A stretch of DNA of 64,000 bases from Onthophagus taurus (Eukaryota > Arthropoda > Insecta > Coleoptera > Scarabaeidae). Below the pieces are notes generated by a model. That model made no database searches. It was not told the DNA's origin and saw only the letters and a list, made by a program, of their open reading frames with translations. Position 1 is the first letter of the stretch. Each line of letters opens with the position of its first letter. Made by a program: the position numbers and the translations under genes. The stretch lies in NCBI RefSeq assembly GCF_036711975.1, contig NW_027248945.1:62001-126000 (forward strand), written 5' to 3'. Positions 11,141 through 20,933 of this stretch are shown here, one piece after another.

Positions 11141-11289
11141 AGTTATACTTGTCAATAATGTTTAATAATTAGTCCTATTTATATTTTTTTATTTATCATT
11201 AACTCTCGGTGTTCAATTTCATACTGCATCTCACGGTTCTTCATCTTATATTAATTTCTTAAATACTATCGGGATGCAGCTGCATAACT
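11141..11289 (-). repeat. 5' LTR of the errantivirus-like element, internally deleted
   Basis: This 149-bp LTR matches the 262-bp 3' LTR except for a deletion of about 112 bases near its PBS-proximal end (the part corresponding to 5065-5176). Since the two LTRs are copied from one template at insertion, the deletion came later, or the copy arose by recombination. The missing part would be R/U5-side sequence in the sense orientation. The 330 bases beyond it (11290-11617) hold no gene; the part nearest 11618 is probably the 3' tail of the adjacent Penelope-like element. Confidence 0.75.
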
Positions 11290-11617
11290 CACGTGTTAGT
11301 TAAAGGAATCGAGAAAAATGGCCACTTACTTTTTATCGTTAAAAAAACTGGTTTTTATAGAAATTGAAATTAATTGAACTGCTTAAAATCTGAAAGGAGA
11401 AAATTTATTTAGTATAGTTGGAAAAATTAATTAAGAGTTGCATAAACTTACAGAAGAAATTTTTTATAAAATTATCGAAAAATTAAAGTTTTATTCTTAG
11501 GAGTCCATCTGCGACGTGAAGAAACTTGAGGTGGACGAGGTGGACTGAAGGAGATAAAATTTTGGGAAAAGTCCTGCGCCGGAAAAGTAAAATGGAAGTG
11601 GAGGGGGAGGTTAAATT

Positions 11618-12905
11618 TTAAATGAATTTTAAAAATTGATGGGTATTATTAAGCTCTGTTGTGTCATTTAGAAGTTTGTTATTGTGATTGTTTAAATAAA
11701 TATGCAACTCTTCAAGAAGGTCCATTTCTCTCGATTTCCCCACATTTAAAAGTAATTTAACATTATTAAATTCTATTTCATGTTTTTGTTCATTAATATG
11801 TTTCTAAACTGCAGATGAGGTTTTGCTTAGGTGTTCTTTAAAACGTTTTTTAAATGCTGCGTCCAGTCTGACCAATATAAATTTTATCGCAATCTGGACA
11901 TTTGATTTCATAAATACCACTCAGCTCCTCTTTGTTAAATTGATGTTTATTGTTAAAAAGGTGTTTATGAATTTTGTTTTGAGAGACAAAGGCAGCGGCA
12001 AGGCCAAATTTCAACAAGTTATGTTTAACGGGGTTAACAATAGATGGGTGGTAAGGTAAGGCAATATATTTGGTTTTGGACTTAATGTGAGGATAGATTA
12101 ATTTAGTAATTTGTGAGTTGTGTACTTTATAGTAAATGTTTTGTAAATCTTTTATAGAAAAACCATTATTGAGTCCTACTTTTAAAATCTTCTTTATTTC
12201 AAGGTTGAGGTTGTCATTGTTTAAAGGAACGTTATAAATTCTATTGAAAAAGAAGCGAAAACTGGCAAATTTATGTTGATCACAAGAATAGGAATTTTTT
12301 GGTATTACACAATCTGTGGTAGTGGGTTTTCTAAAAACATTGAAGTTGATAATATTTTCCTCGTTTCTAGAAGCCTCCAAACCTAGGAAATTAATTTTAT
12401 AATTATTTTCTTTTTCGAGGGTAAATTCTAAATCATCCACGTATCTGGCATAGAAAGCAATATCCTTATTGAAAAAATGGTTTTTATCTGAAAATGGTTC
12501 TTTTTCAAATGCATTAACATAAATATCTGAAAGAATACCTGAAATAGGTGAGCCCATAGGCAAACCGTCTTTCATTTTGTAAAATTTATTGTTAAAGGTA
12601 AAAAAGTTCTGACCACATACAATCTCTAAAAGACCAATGAAACTATTAATTTCTAATATGTTTAATTTATTGATATCCTGTGAACTGATCAAGTATTTTT
12701 TGACGATAGATAATGTTTTATCGATTGGAACGTTAGAGTATAAATTTTTTGTCGAAAGAAATTAGTTTACTAAGGTTTTTAATTTTGAAGTTCTTTAGTT
12801 TATTTATTAGATCCGTAGAATTTTTGATTGTGTGTGTGAAGTTGTTGTGAAAATGTTTATAAAGGAAGTTTTGGATTAGTTTAGAAATTTTATTGGTTGG
12901 AGTGT
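11618..12905 (-). pseudogene. Penelope-like RT core and GIY-YIG endonuclease
   Basis: The frame begins NTPTNKISKLIQNFLYKHF and continues with VPIDKTLSIVKKYL (frame break near 12740). Then come the RT motifs LPMGSPISGILSDIYV and the catalytic ARYVDDLEF, and FLGLEASRNEENI. The C-terminus has a GIY-YIG nuclease: SGIYEIKCPDCDKIYIGQTGR with paired cysteines. After GQTGRSI the frame shifts by one, continuing KKRFKEHLS...HEIEFNN to a stop at 11618. The order RT then GIY-YIG is the signature of Penelope-type elements. At least two frameshifts and one internal stop make it inactive. The N-terminal exon-like part lies beyond the LINE at 16.7-17.5 kb. Confidence 0.85.
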
Positions 12906-13274
12906 TATAATAATAATAATAATAATAACTATAAACTTTACTAGAATGGCATTTCACAAAATAACAATATAAATATAACTGGTTGGCAAGGGCGAAGTTA
13001 AGATAATCGTCTTCTCTTCCACTCAACCCTGCCATAAAAATAAACAAAATATAATAATAATAAAAAAAAAACAAAAAGAAAACAAAACTAAACTAGGTAC
13101 AAAAAAAACTAATAATAATAGTAGCTCACCAATTAAAAATAAACGAAAGAAAAAAAAATTTTTAGAAATAATAATATACTTGCATAAAAAGCAAAACCAA
13201 ATCATCGCATTCCACGTGTCCCGCCCTGTATATGATCACACTGTTCTCCATATAAATATTTTTTGATCTTTACT

Positions 13275-16038
13275 TTAAACGCCGGCAAGCTCATTATCAA
13301 GCTCAATCATTTTCAATGATTGGGGTAAACTATTATAAAATGTCGGTAAGTTGTAAGAGAATGATCGCTCAAATAATGTAGTCACATGCAGCGGTGGTGT
13401 CACAATACCCTTGCTTCGAACATTTAAGCTGTGGACATCAGTGCGGAATTTAATCTTATCATACAAATAAGATGGACATTTAAGCAACAGTAACTTATGA
13501 AAAAATGAAACCATATGGTATATACGACGGTTAAACATATTCAGCCACCCAAGATCAATCAGCCTGTGTGAGACATTTCACCTTCGTCGAAGCCCGAAAA
13601 TCATTCGGAGACATGAATTCTGAACACGCTGAATCCTTTGTGATGTTTTTAAGTTCAGACAACTATGATATACTGTATCATAAAAGTTAAAATGGCTCAG
13701 CACTAAAGAATCGCAAAGCATAACCTTTGTGCTGCGATTTAAAATATTCCTCATGCTGTATCTGAGCTTCAAAGCAGCAAATGAGATTTTTGTTTTGTTC
13801 AGGATGTGCTTTTCGAACCTAAGATTCGAGTCGAGCTGTAATCCTAAATTTCTAGCACACTCCTTAACACCAATACATTCCCCACCAATGTTGATTTTAA
13901 AATTTTCTGCAATAGAGTCTCGTGCACTCCGCCTGCCAAAGAGCATAACCACTGATTTATTTGAATTTACCCGTAACGAGTGTTTAGTGGATACATCTAT
14001 CAAATTGATGTCCTCACTCAATTTAACTTGAGCAGTGGCCATGTAGGCAGGAACGATAGATAAATTTGGGAATCATCCGCATAAAAATGTGACTCTGAAT
14101 ATTTCGAAACTGTCGACAGATTAGAGGTGTAGATACAAAATAGTAGAGGCCCCAAGATAGAACCCTGTGGCACTCCTGATTTCAAGCCTCGCAGTTCAGA
14201 TCTCCGAATACCCAATTTAACGGCTTGTTGTCTGTCTGACACATAACTATCAATCATGCTTACAGCAGAATCATTGAACCCAATGAAGGATAAGATAGCT
14301 CATAACATTCTATGATTGACAGTATCAAAGGCCCTACTGTAGTCTAGCAAAACTAATCCAGTAAGCCTATTTTGATCCGCCGCAAACAATATGTCATCAA
14401 CTATATGCGTTAATGCTGTATCGCAACTGTAGTTAGCACGAAATCCAGACTGTGTCCTACTCAAAATATTATGCTTATCGACAAATTCCCGAATTTGGTC
14501 ATTCATAATTTTTTCTAATACTTTAGACAAAACAGGTAAAATACTAATTGGTTGCAGGTCCGAAAATGTCATAGGATTTTTAATCTTTGGCAAAGGTGTT
14601 ACCAAAGATTTCTTCCAACGTTTTGGAAACATTGACCTCGATAAGCATATATTAATAATATGTGTGACGTAAGGAATGATGAAGGGACAACAGTAATGTA
14701 TCATCACAACTGAGAGTTCATCATATCCCACACAGCCAGATTTGATATTCAATAAATGGCCCGCTACAATATGCTCCGAGACAGGCACAAAAGCAAACAA
14801 TTCATTAAAGGTAGACTTTTTCGTAGTAGTATAAGCCTGAATTAAGTCTGGATCAGCGATCATTGAGTTTACTGCAGCTTGTAAAAAGTTATCATTAATA
14901 ACTTCAACGTCATTCAAATGTTGTGGAAGTACCCGCTCTTTTGATTTGATAACATTCAGATGCGTTAGTGATTTCCAGAGATCCCTAGAACTTTTATTTT
15001 TAAAAGATGATTCATAGTACGCCTTCTGCTCGGTCTTTATTGCGCAACAACATGTTTACTAAAAGATTTGTATTCATTAAGTGCTAGTTCAGTTTTAGAC
15101 TTTTTGTATTTGCTGTAAAGACAATCTCTAAACTTAATCATGTCTCTAAGCAGGGGAGTAAGTCAGGGGGCAGATTTTTTGCTAAGCCTCACCGTCTTTA
15201 CAGGTACATGAGCATCGAATAATGCTAAAATTAAATGGTTAAAGTACCGTAATTTCACTTCAACATCATCAATTCCATACACAAGGTCAAACGGCTGCGA
15301 TTGAAGATCTAACGTGAAAAAATTTAAGTTAAATGCAGAAAAATCTCTGTAGGTTCTCGTCACCGGGCTCCTCTCCTCATCAGGAACACTAAGGCAAAAA
15401 TATATCAGTTCATGATCAGTAAGGTCATGAAGAGACTCAAGTGATAAAACAGAAACATTAACACAAGATGTAACCACAACATCAATAAGCGTCTCAGTAG
15501 CAGGTGTAATGCGAGTTGGTTCATTAACAAGCTGCAGCAAACCATAACCTTCAAGTATCTCTGAAAAACCAACTGCGTGACCATGACTGGGATTCATCAA
15601 ATCAATATTAATATCTCCAGCACATATCAACTCATCACACTGTGGAATGAGCAAAGATAAAGTTTCATCAAACGTATCAAAAAATTCACTACAAGCCGAG
15701 CAAGGAGGCCTATACAATGCACCAATACAGTACCTGATATTTTTTAAAATGACTGAAATCCACAACTGTTCCAAATGCTCAAAACTGGGAACACCAAGTC
15801 TATGAAACTTATAATTAGTTTTAATGTATATACCAACAGCACCGCCACGTTTGCTTGTAATTCTACGTTGGTGAATAAAATAATAATTTGGAATGTGACA
15901 CGCTGTCAGCGTAAAATCATCTGATATCCAAGTTTCAGATACTAATACAACATCAAAATTTTGTTCCAACACAAAGTCCGAAAATATAGAAAACCCCGAC
16001 AGTAATGATCTGATATTCATATTGGCAAACTTAATCAT
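13275..16038 (-). pseudogene. LINE ORF2: APE endonuclease and reverse transcriptase
   Basis: The endonuclease frame starts with ATG 16038 (MIKFANMNIRSLLSGF). It carries the APE residues N (NMNIRS), E (VSETW), D and N (AGDINIDL) and the final D-H (LTDHELI), all intact over 291 residues (to 15163). The RT follows in pieces: 14917-14300 with PLPKIKNPMT, QSGFRANYSCDTAL and LLDYSRAFDTVNH; 14257-14018 with SGVPQGSILGPLLF and FYADDSQIYLS; then 14042-13578 and 13538-13275, the C-terminal domain ending in the RTDVHSLNVR block. About 250 bases between 15163 and 14917 are out of frame. The catalytic FYADD is intact but at least four frameshifts kill the gene. Confidence 0.85.
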
Positions 16039-16279
16039 AAGACAAGGCAGAACACTTTAGGAAAGCAATAAATATAACAAAAGTAAACAGCAATAAAATG
16101 CACAATCTAAATGCACTAATTAAACTAATTAATTAAACTATTCAATTATGTAAGTACCAAGCAAGAACAAAAAAAAATACGCTATGTTTGAGATCTAATA
16201 TGAATTAACAATACGTTAAATAAAGAGTAGCATACAATCTACATGAAACAATATGAATCATAATATATCTCAATATGAA

Positions 16280-16610
16280 ACAAAACGAACGATAACGTTG
16301 TGATGATCATTTCTAGGTTTCCCGACATGGTGACATCGGTCAATCAATTCCGGTTTAAAATTAAGTTTTAAATTTTCATTAATAATTTGCATTACATTCT
16401 TTTCTAGGCAATCATCTGTGTGCGACGAGAATACTGCTCGAGCGAGTCACATCGTTCAACTAACTCCTCATTTCGCAGCTCCACCTCCGCTGCCTTCTGC
16501 TGGAACCAACTGTTGTCTTTCTCCAACTGGCCCATCTTCTCTTCAAGTTTTGAGATTTTTTGGTCAAAACTCTATGATTACTAATAATTGGTCTTATGCT
16601 TTTTTTCGGG
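16280..16610 (-). pseudogene. LINE ORF1 remnant (coiled coil)
   Basis: Read on the minus strand, this part encodes KLEEKMGQLEKDNSWFQQKA, then ELVERCDSLEQYSRR and, after a frameshift, QIINENLKLNFKPELIDRCH. The heptad-rich helix followed by LEQYSRR is a hallmark of ORF1 proteins of Jockey/CR1-type elements, where it precedes the RNA-binding domain. It lies directly upstream of ORF2 in the same element and is truncated at its N-terminus by the insertion junction. No CCHC knuckles are seen. Confidence 0.65.
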
Positions 16611-16699
16611 TTTATGTAGTTTAATTAGACTTTTTAAGGAAGAAATGAATGGGTTCATTTCTAGAGCGTTATATGAATTAATGTTGAATTTAGATAAAT

Positions 16700-17511
16700 A
16701 GGTTGAATTTTCTCTTAAATATTTTCTGAATTATTATTTTAATTACTAAAGGTATTGGTAGGATTATTTTTGATTTCGATGATGTTGTCCATGAAGAAGT
16801 CTAACGTTTTATCAATGTAAGTTATTTTATCTAGAATGACCGTGCCCGCACCCTTGCCTCCTATTGTTATAATTAAATTGTTGGTTTTAACTTTTTCTTT
16901 AAATTTATTGATATGATTAAGAGTAGCTGAATGGTTTACATTTAAAGAATTAGGAGTTTTATAGACATCACCAATCAATTGATGGTTTTCAGAAAAAAAT
17001 GAAATTGTAATTTTATTGCGAATTCGATAGGTTTAATTTTATTAGGGAGTGCAAATTTGTGTCAAAAATTTAATAAATCCATATCTTTTATGTATATATA
17101 TCAAAGGTGAAATTACTAAGATTAGTGTAACGTGGGACGAAACTCATGTTATCCATATCAGTCAATTTTATGGATAACATAGATTTGGCTATATCGAATT
17201 TTTTTAAAATAAAAGATTTTTCATTTAAAGGAGGCCTATTTTTATTGTTAGGTAACATTTTTTTTAGCAGTAATAACATTGGTGAAAGCTTTTTTGGGAT
17301 TGTGATTATTTTTATTATTATTGTTTCTATCCTTTACTAACCTATTTAGTTTTCTATTTTTCTTTTCCTTGTTTTCCATGGTTTTGAAGAAGATTTCGTC
17401 TTCTATCTTCTTGTTTAATTCTTCGATTTCAATGAAGTATAATTGTTCTTGTAAAATTCGATGTAGGAACTTTAGGATGGTGTCATGTTTTGTGAGAAGT
17501 TTGTATTGTAA
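16700..17511 (-). pseudogene. Penelope-like N-terminal region
   Basis: On the minus strand the sequence begins with KLLTKHDTILKFLHRILQEQ and EIEELNKKIEDEIFFKTMEN. This matches the fragment at 57.6-58.0 kb (KLLNKQETILKFIHRDLQKY), so both are the N-terminal end of the same protein family. It continues to KTNNLIITIGGKGAGTVILD, the block just before the RT core, which is NLVVxKADKGN in typical members. The K-A-D of that motif is altered here (IGGKGAG). Stops interrupt it near 17080 and 16740. It is the upstream half of the gene whose RT core lies at 11618-12905. Confidence 0.7.
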
Positions 17512-17568
17512 TTTGTAAATATGTAAATATTTATTGTATTATATATTGTATTTATAAATAATGTAGTG

Positions 17569-17640
17569 TTTGACCACTTTGATTACATTATTTGACCAAT
17601 AATATCTAGTCTTTGACCGTAAAACCGTAAACGTTTGACC
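17569..17640 (+). repeat. Left array of TTTGACC motifs
   Basis: The heptamer TTTGACC occurs at 17569, 17591, 17612 and 17634, all on the plus strand, with starts 21-22 bases apart. It is mostly followed by A or G. A matching dispersed set lies at 18799-19274 on the other side of the pipsqueak-domain ORF. Regularly spaced subterminal motifs of this sort are often transposase-binding sites; that role is inferred. Confidence 0.6.
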
Positions 17641-17719
17641 GATTCTTAATATAATATTCATTTTCATTATTTTTCCATACTATTTTGTTCACAAAAATAT
17701 GTTTGTATTTTTTGACTCT

Positions 17720-18022
17720 TTAAATGGAGCAAATGTGACTTAACTTTTCACCCAAATTTTGTGTTTTCCAACTAGGTTTTTGTAACGGGAATGCCGAGTG
17801 AAACAACCGTTCAACCAGTAGTTTTTCTTCATCAGAATTTAAAAATGTTGGTGGGCCCATTTTCCTCTGCATTGGTGTTTTTCCTTTTTCTTTGTAAATA
17901 AGAATTGATTTTGGTACATTAAACATCTTGGCTGCTTTTTCATAAGATAAACCCCTACTTCTTGCATCGAGAGCCTTTTGAAGATCTTCTTCACTATATT
18001 TAAACTTAGACTTCGTTGTCAT
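17720..18022 (-). CDS. Pipsqueak-type HTH protein, truncated (pogo/Tigger-like)
   Basis: From ATG 18022 the frame gives about 100 residues. Residues 5-45 (KSKFKYSEEDLQKALDARSR, then LSYEKAAKMFNVPKSIL) form a pipsqueak/CENP-B-N-type helix-turn-helix. They are followed by GKTPMQRKMGPPTFLNSDEE and LLVERLFHSAF, the usual start of the second (Tc5/CENP-B) DNA-binding domain. The catalytic DDE domain that should follow is absent. The frame ends LGEKLSHICSI at 17720, so this is a DNA-binding stub. It lies between two arrays of TTTGACC motifs and next to long direct repeats, consistent with a deleted transposon that keeps only the binding domain. Such HTH modules also occur in host proteins, but the setting favours a transposon. 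Confidence 0.7.
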   Translation of the reverse strand: MTTKSKFKYSEEDLQKALDARSRGLSYEKAAKMFNVPKSILIYKEKGKTPMQRKMGPPTFLNSDEEKLLVERLFHSAFPLQKPSWKTQNLGEKLSHICSI

Positions 18023-18031
18023 ATTAGTACT

Positions 18032-18299
18032 GATTAATGCACTCCAATAATATACAACCAATCAGAGTAACGATCGTTTAAAATTTCGACCAATAACGTG
18101 AATTATTTATTAGCTAAAGCTGTCGCGATTTTATCATGCTTTTGATTTCGAGTTATTTCCATGGTAACAAAACTTTCGTGTAAAAATAAAATTATCCGAT
18201 TAAAAGTCAAGCTCTTGTGTATTTACCCCCGATTAATGCACTCCAATAATATACAACCAATCAGAGTAACGATCGTTTAAAATTTCGACCAATAACGTG
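18032..18299 (+). repeat. 69-bp direct repeat A (two copies)
   Basis: Bases 18032-18100 and 18231-18299 are identical or nearly so, beginning GATTAATGCACTCCAATAAT and ending CAATAACGTG. The first copy overlaps the promoter side of the pipsqueak ORF. Copies alternate with repeat B (18112-18232 and 18614-18734) in the order A-B-A-B. Confidence 0.85.
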
Positions 18300-18734
18300 C
18301 TTTTTAAGTGGATAAAAGTTACCTAGGTTTTTCAACTGAATAAATCACACGTGATATTTTATAACTGATAAAAACGCGACTACCATATATATACTTTTGT
18401 TTACCTGTCACATTTTTGACAACTATAATTAAGTCAAAAATACTTAATAAATAATTGAAAATTGTCGATAAATTGTGCAATTGTGGTGTATTAATCTCCC
18501 TAAAATACGCTCGAGCTTGATTTTAAATCAGGATAATTTTATTTTTAATTCACTCAAGTTTTGTTACCCTTTGGAAATAACTCTCAATCAAAATCAAAAG
18601 ATAAAATCGCTCCAGCTAAAGCTGTCGCGATTTTATCATGCTTTTGATTACGAGTTATTTCCATGGTAACAAAACTTTGGTGTAAAAATAAAATTATCCG
18701 ATTAAAAGTCAAGCTCTTGTGTATTTACCCCCGA
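18112..18734 (+). repeat. 121-bp direct repeat B (two copies)
   Basis: Bases 18112-18232 and 18614-18734 match with two visible substitutions (TTTCG/TTACG and TTTCG/TTTGG). Both begin AGCTAAAGCTGTCGCGATTT and end TTTACCCCCGA. The second copy forms the right arm of the foldback at 18513-18716. The 12-base gap between A and B in the first unit is replaced by about 315 bases in the second, so one unit lost or gained the middle. Confidence 0.85.
18513..18716. repeat. Foldback, ~95-bp arms
   Basis: Bases 18513-18610 (GAGCTTGATTTTAAATCAGG... to AAATCGC) pair with 18627-18716 across a 16-base loop (TCCAGCTAAAGCTGTC), with a few mismatches and small gaps. The right arm is part of repeat B. No gene is inside. 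The first repeat-B copy at 18112 lacks the left arm, which shows the foldback has lost one side there. Confidence 0.75.
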
Positions 18735-18798
18735 AAAAAAGTTAACTTGATTCATATTTGCTAAATTTTCCATATAGATTTTCAATTTTTTGATAATA

Positions 18799-19274
18799 AT
18801 TGACCACTATAAGAGTCAGTGTTTGACCAACCTTTTATCCTCCAATTTTACAGATTGATTACTGCTTAAGTGTGTTCAATTACTTTTATTGTTATAAAAA
18901 AGGTTTAAAAAAATAAAAAAACATTTACACTTTTTATATTTTTTATTAGGCTTAACTATTTATAAAATTTAAAATCGGTTAAAAAACTCAGTGTTTGCCC
19001 TGTTTGTGTACTATAAATGACCAAAAGAAGAATCAGTAATTGACCGCATATTTAAACTGATTGTATCTTACTTTTAAAGTATAAAAGTTTTGGTCAAATA
19101 CTAAACAATTTAAACGGAAAGATATAAATTTTAAAAATAGGTATTACACATTTTTCCATTTTATTAATGAAATATAAATACTTGTGAGATTATACAACAA
19201 CCAATTCGTCTAGTATTTGATCGTTTGGTCAAATACTAATTTTTAATTAAATTTAGAACTACTAGTCTTTGACC
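18799..19274. repeat. Right array of TTTGACC-like motifs
   Basis: Copies of (A/T)TTGACC occur at 18799, 18822, 19039 and 19268 on the plus strand, a variant TTTGATC at 19216, and reverse copies GGTCAAA at 19092 and 19227. Several share the longer form AGTNTTTGACC. They mirror the left array at 17569-17640. No gene of convincing length lies in 18062-19964 apart from these repeats and the small TIR element at 19426. Confidence 0.55.
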
Positions 19275-19425
19275 GCCTTTATTTTCACAAATAATTAATT
19301 AAAGCGGTCATTTTTTAATATAACCAATAGAAAACATTCTTAGATCACTGACAAACAAAAAAAAACACTATACATGCAAAAACGTCTGAATAGTACTGCC
19401 CAAAGCCTACTAGGTATTTCTAGTA

Positions 19426-19628
19426 ACAAAGCCTACTAGAAATACAGGCCGCCGTGTCGTAGGGTAATAAACGCTACGGTCCAACCGGCTCAACGGTTTA
19501 AACGCAACTGAGCGTTCCTTCCAAACCGAGTGTAATTCCACAGAAGCTACTCATTGTTCTGTGGTAATTCTTCGAGATTCAATCGTCCCCTCCACTACAC
19601 GACGGCCTGTATTTCTAGTAGGCTTTGT
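19426..19628. mobile_element. Small TIR element (MITE-like), 203 bp
   Basis: The left end ACAAAGCCTACTAGAAATAC is matched in reverse by the right end, finishing GTAGGCTTTGT at 19628. The inverted repeats extend about 33 bases, to GGCCGYCGTGT. A partial copy of the same terminus (CAAAGCCTACTAGGTATTTC) lies just before, at 19401. The interior is GC-richer than its surroundings and has no ORF. It contains nothing I can identify as a tRNA-derived SINE head. Confidence 0.65.
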
Positions 19629-20512
19629 ACTACCTTGTTTGGGCGAATTTCTAAACATAGAAATTACCCTTTTTAGCACGATGTGAATAGGCCGGCAGTT
19701 AGCGCAAATTAAACAACAACAAACTCAAGAACGGTATGGTCGTAGACTTTTTGCGTAGTAGGGGGTGAAGAAGAGACCGGTGGCTATTTATGGACAGATT
19801 TTTTTTTTTTAGATATTCCTTGGATCCTTATTTTTTACATTTTTTTACAAGAACGGTCAATTACTGGCGTTTTACCCTAATGGACAAACGATTTCATTAA
19901 GTAGCTCTAACTTTAGAACGTTAATATCAACCGAAAACATGAATTGTCCTTTGTCCAAGATGTACAGGGTGGGCAAATTTGGGTGTTATTATAGGCTATC
20001 TCAGAAACTACAAGAGATACGAAAAAAGTAGGTGCCATGTCCCGGTCTATTTTTTCGAGACTAACCCAATCCCGTAAGCACCTGTATCTTCTTTTGTTTT
20101 TAAGTTATAGCTAAAAAAGTCAAACTTTCGTGATTTCAAAAAATGCTCATATTTCATTTATTTTTGAAATTAGAGAAATGGGGTGGATATGTTCTTAAGA
20201 CACTTTTTTAATTAGAATATACTACCGATGAAAAAATTTAAAAATATTTGATGATTTTTGAGATACAACACAAAGTTGTCTTGTACCATTGTGCAGGATA
20301 AAGTTGGTTTTGTACCAACGAATAAAAACTTTGAATTAGTTGATTTAAATTTCTCAGTGTCTTATCCCTGACTTTGTTCGCCAATAAAAAATGATTTGTA
20401 GATAAAGTTTGTTTAATAAAAACAAAAGAAACGTATTAATTAATGAATAATTAAATATGAACAACAACTTCGGGAACTGAACAGTCACAGACTGTGTCAT
20501 CTTCTACTAAAC

Positions 20513-20713
20513 TTACTGGTTGTAAGTATCTTCCCAGTTTTCCCCAACCATGAGATATAGAAGTATTCTCATATTAGCAACCATTTCTTTTGAAATTGGG
20601 TGAGATAGAGGAAGATTAGGGATCATAAGCTGGGCAGCGGACTTTCCATTGAAACAATGTTTATATGGAGCCTTATCTATCATTTTCAAAGAATCGTTTT
20701 TTAATTTTATCAC
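20513..20713 (-). CDS. Unidentified short ORF
   Basis: A 66-residue minus-strand frame ending at 20513 contains the segments PYKHCFNGKSAAQLM and SHPISKEMVANMRILLYLM. I do not recognise it. It lies in the interior of the long-TIR element, between the left TIR and the nested Harbinger, and may be the C-terminal remnant of a larger element protein. It could also be chance; no splice partner or family motif supports it. Confidence 0.25.
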   Translation of the reverse strand: MIKLKNDSLKMIDKAPYKHCFNGKSAAQLMIPNLPLSHPISKEMVANMRILLYLMVGENWEDTYNQ

Positions 20714-20933
20714 TTTATGTATTTAAAGATAATGAGGAATTTTTAAGCGGGAAAGTCGTTTCGAAACGTTCATGAATGAAATGATCAGTAAACCCACGTT
20801 ACTATAGTAACTAACAAGGGAAGTATCAGAACTGTCCCTCACCGATTTTGTTGAAATTTGGTACAGTGATAGTATGGCCAAAAATAAGGTTCACGTATTT
20901 TTTTATACGTGCTAATAAAGCCCCTGGGGCGAG

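Larger units (their letters stand above)
5050..11289 (-). mobile_element. Errantivirus-like Ty3/gypsy element, decayed
   Basis: The element reads on the minus strand. It has LTRs at 11141-11289 (5') and 5050-5311 (3') beginning AGTTA and ending TAACT, a tRNA primer site next to the 5' LTR, and a purine tract before the 3' LTR. The gene order is gag, pol (protease, reverse transcriptase, RNase H, integrase) and an env-like third gene, typical of insect errantiviruses (gypsy, 17.6, 297). The total is about 6.2 kb, shorter than the family norm because gag is short and the 5' LTR is deleted. Frameshifts in pol and env make it non-functional. Flanking bases give only a partial match (ACG on both sides), so the target duplication is not secure. 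Confidence 0.85.
12906..16620 (-). mobile_element. Jockey/CR1-type LINE inserted in the Penelope-like element
   Basis: The element runs on the minus strand from a truncated ORF1 (about 16610) through ORF2 (endonuclease and RT) to a 3' tail of TAATAATAA repeats at about 12906-12930. The 3' UTR near 12960-13030 (sense GGCAGGGTTGAGTGGAAGAG...TTCGCCCTTGCCAA) looks like the 3' end of insect Jockey-group elements. It is 5' truncated inside ORF1, the usual outcome of target-primed insertion. It splits the Penelope-like gene and is therefore younger than it. I do not see a clear target duplication. Confidence 0.75.
11618..17520 (-). mobile_element. Penelope-like element interrupted by a LINE
   Basis: Two blocks of one Penelope-like coding region lie on the minus strand: the N-terminal part at about 16700-17511, and the reverse transcriptase core plus GIY-YIG endonuclease at 11618-12905. 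A Jockey/CR1-type LINE on the same strand occupies the space between (about 12906-16620). The PLE text stops at the LINE's TAATAATAA tail and resumes beyond the LINE's truncated 5' end, though some PLE sequence around the junction (the YGLPKIHK block) seems to be missing. Penelope-like elements encode one protein with RT and, in this clade, a GIY-YIG nuclease. This copy has several stops. Confidence 0.75.

Noticed and set aside
12906..12930. TAA repeat as an independent microsatellite
   Set aside because: It sits exactly at the LINE/Penelope junction and is better read as the LINE tail.
19426..19628. Possible tRNA-derived SINE
   Set aside because: A weak B-box-like string is present, but no A box at the right spacing and no poly-A or short-repeat tail; inverted ends fit a MITE better.
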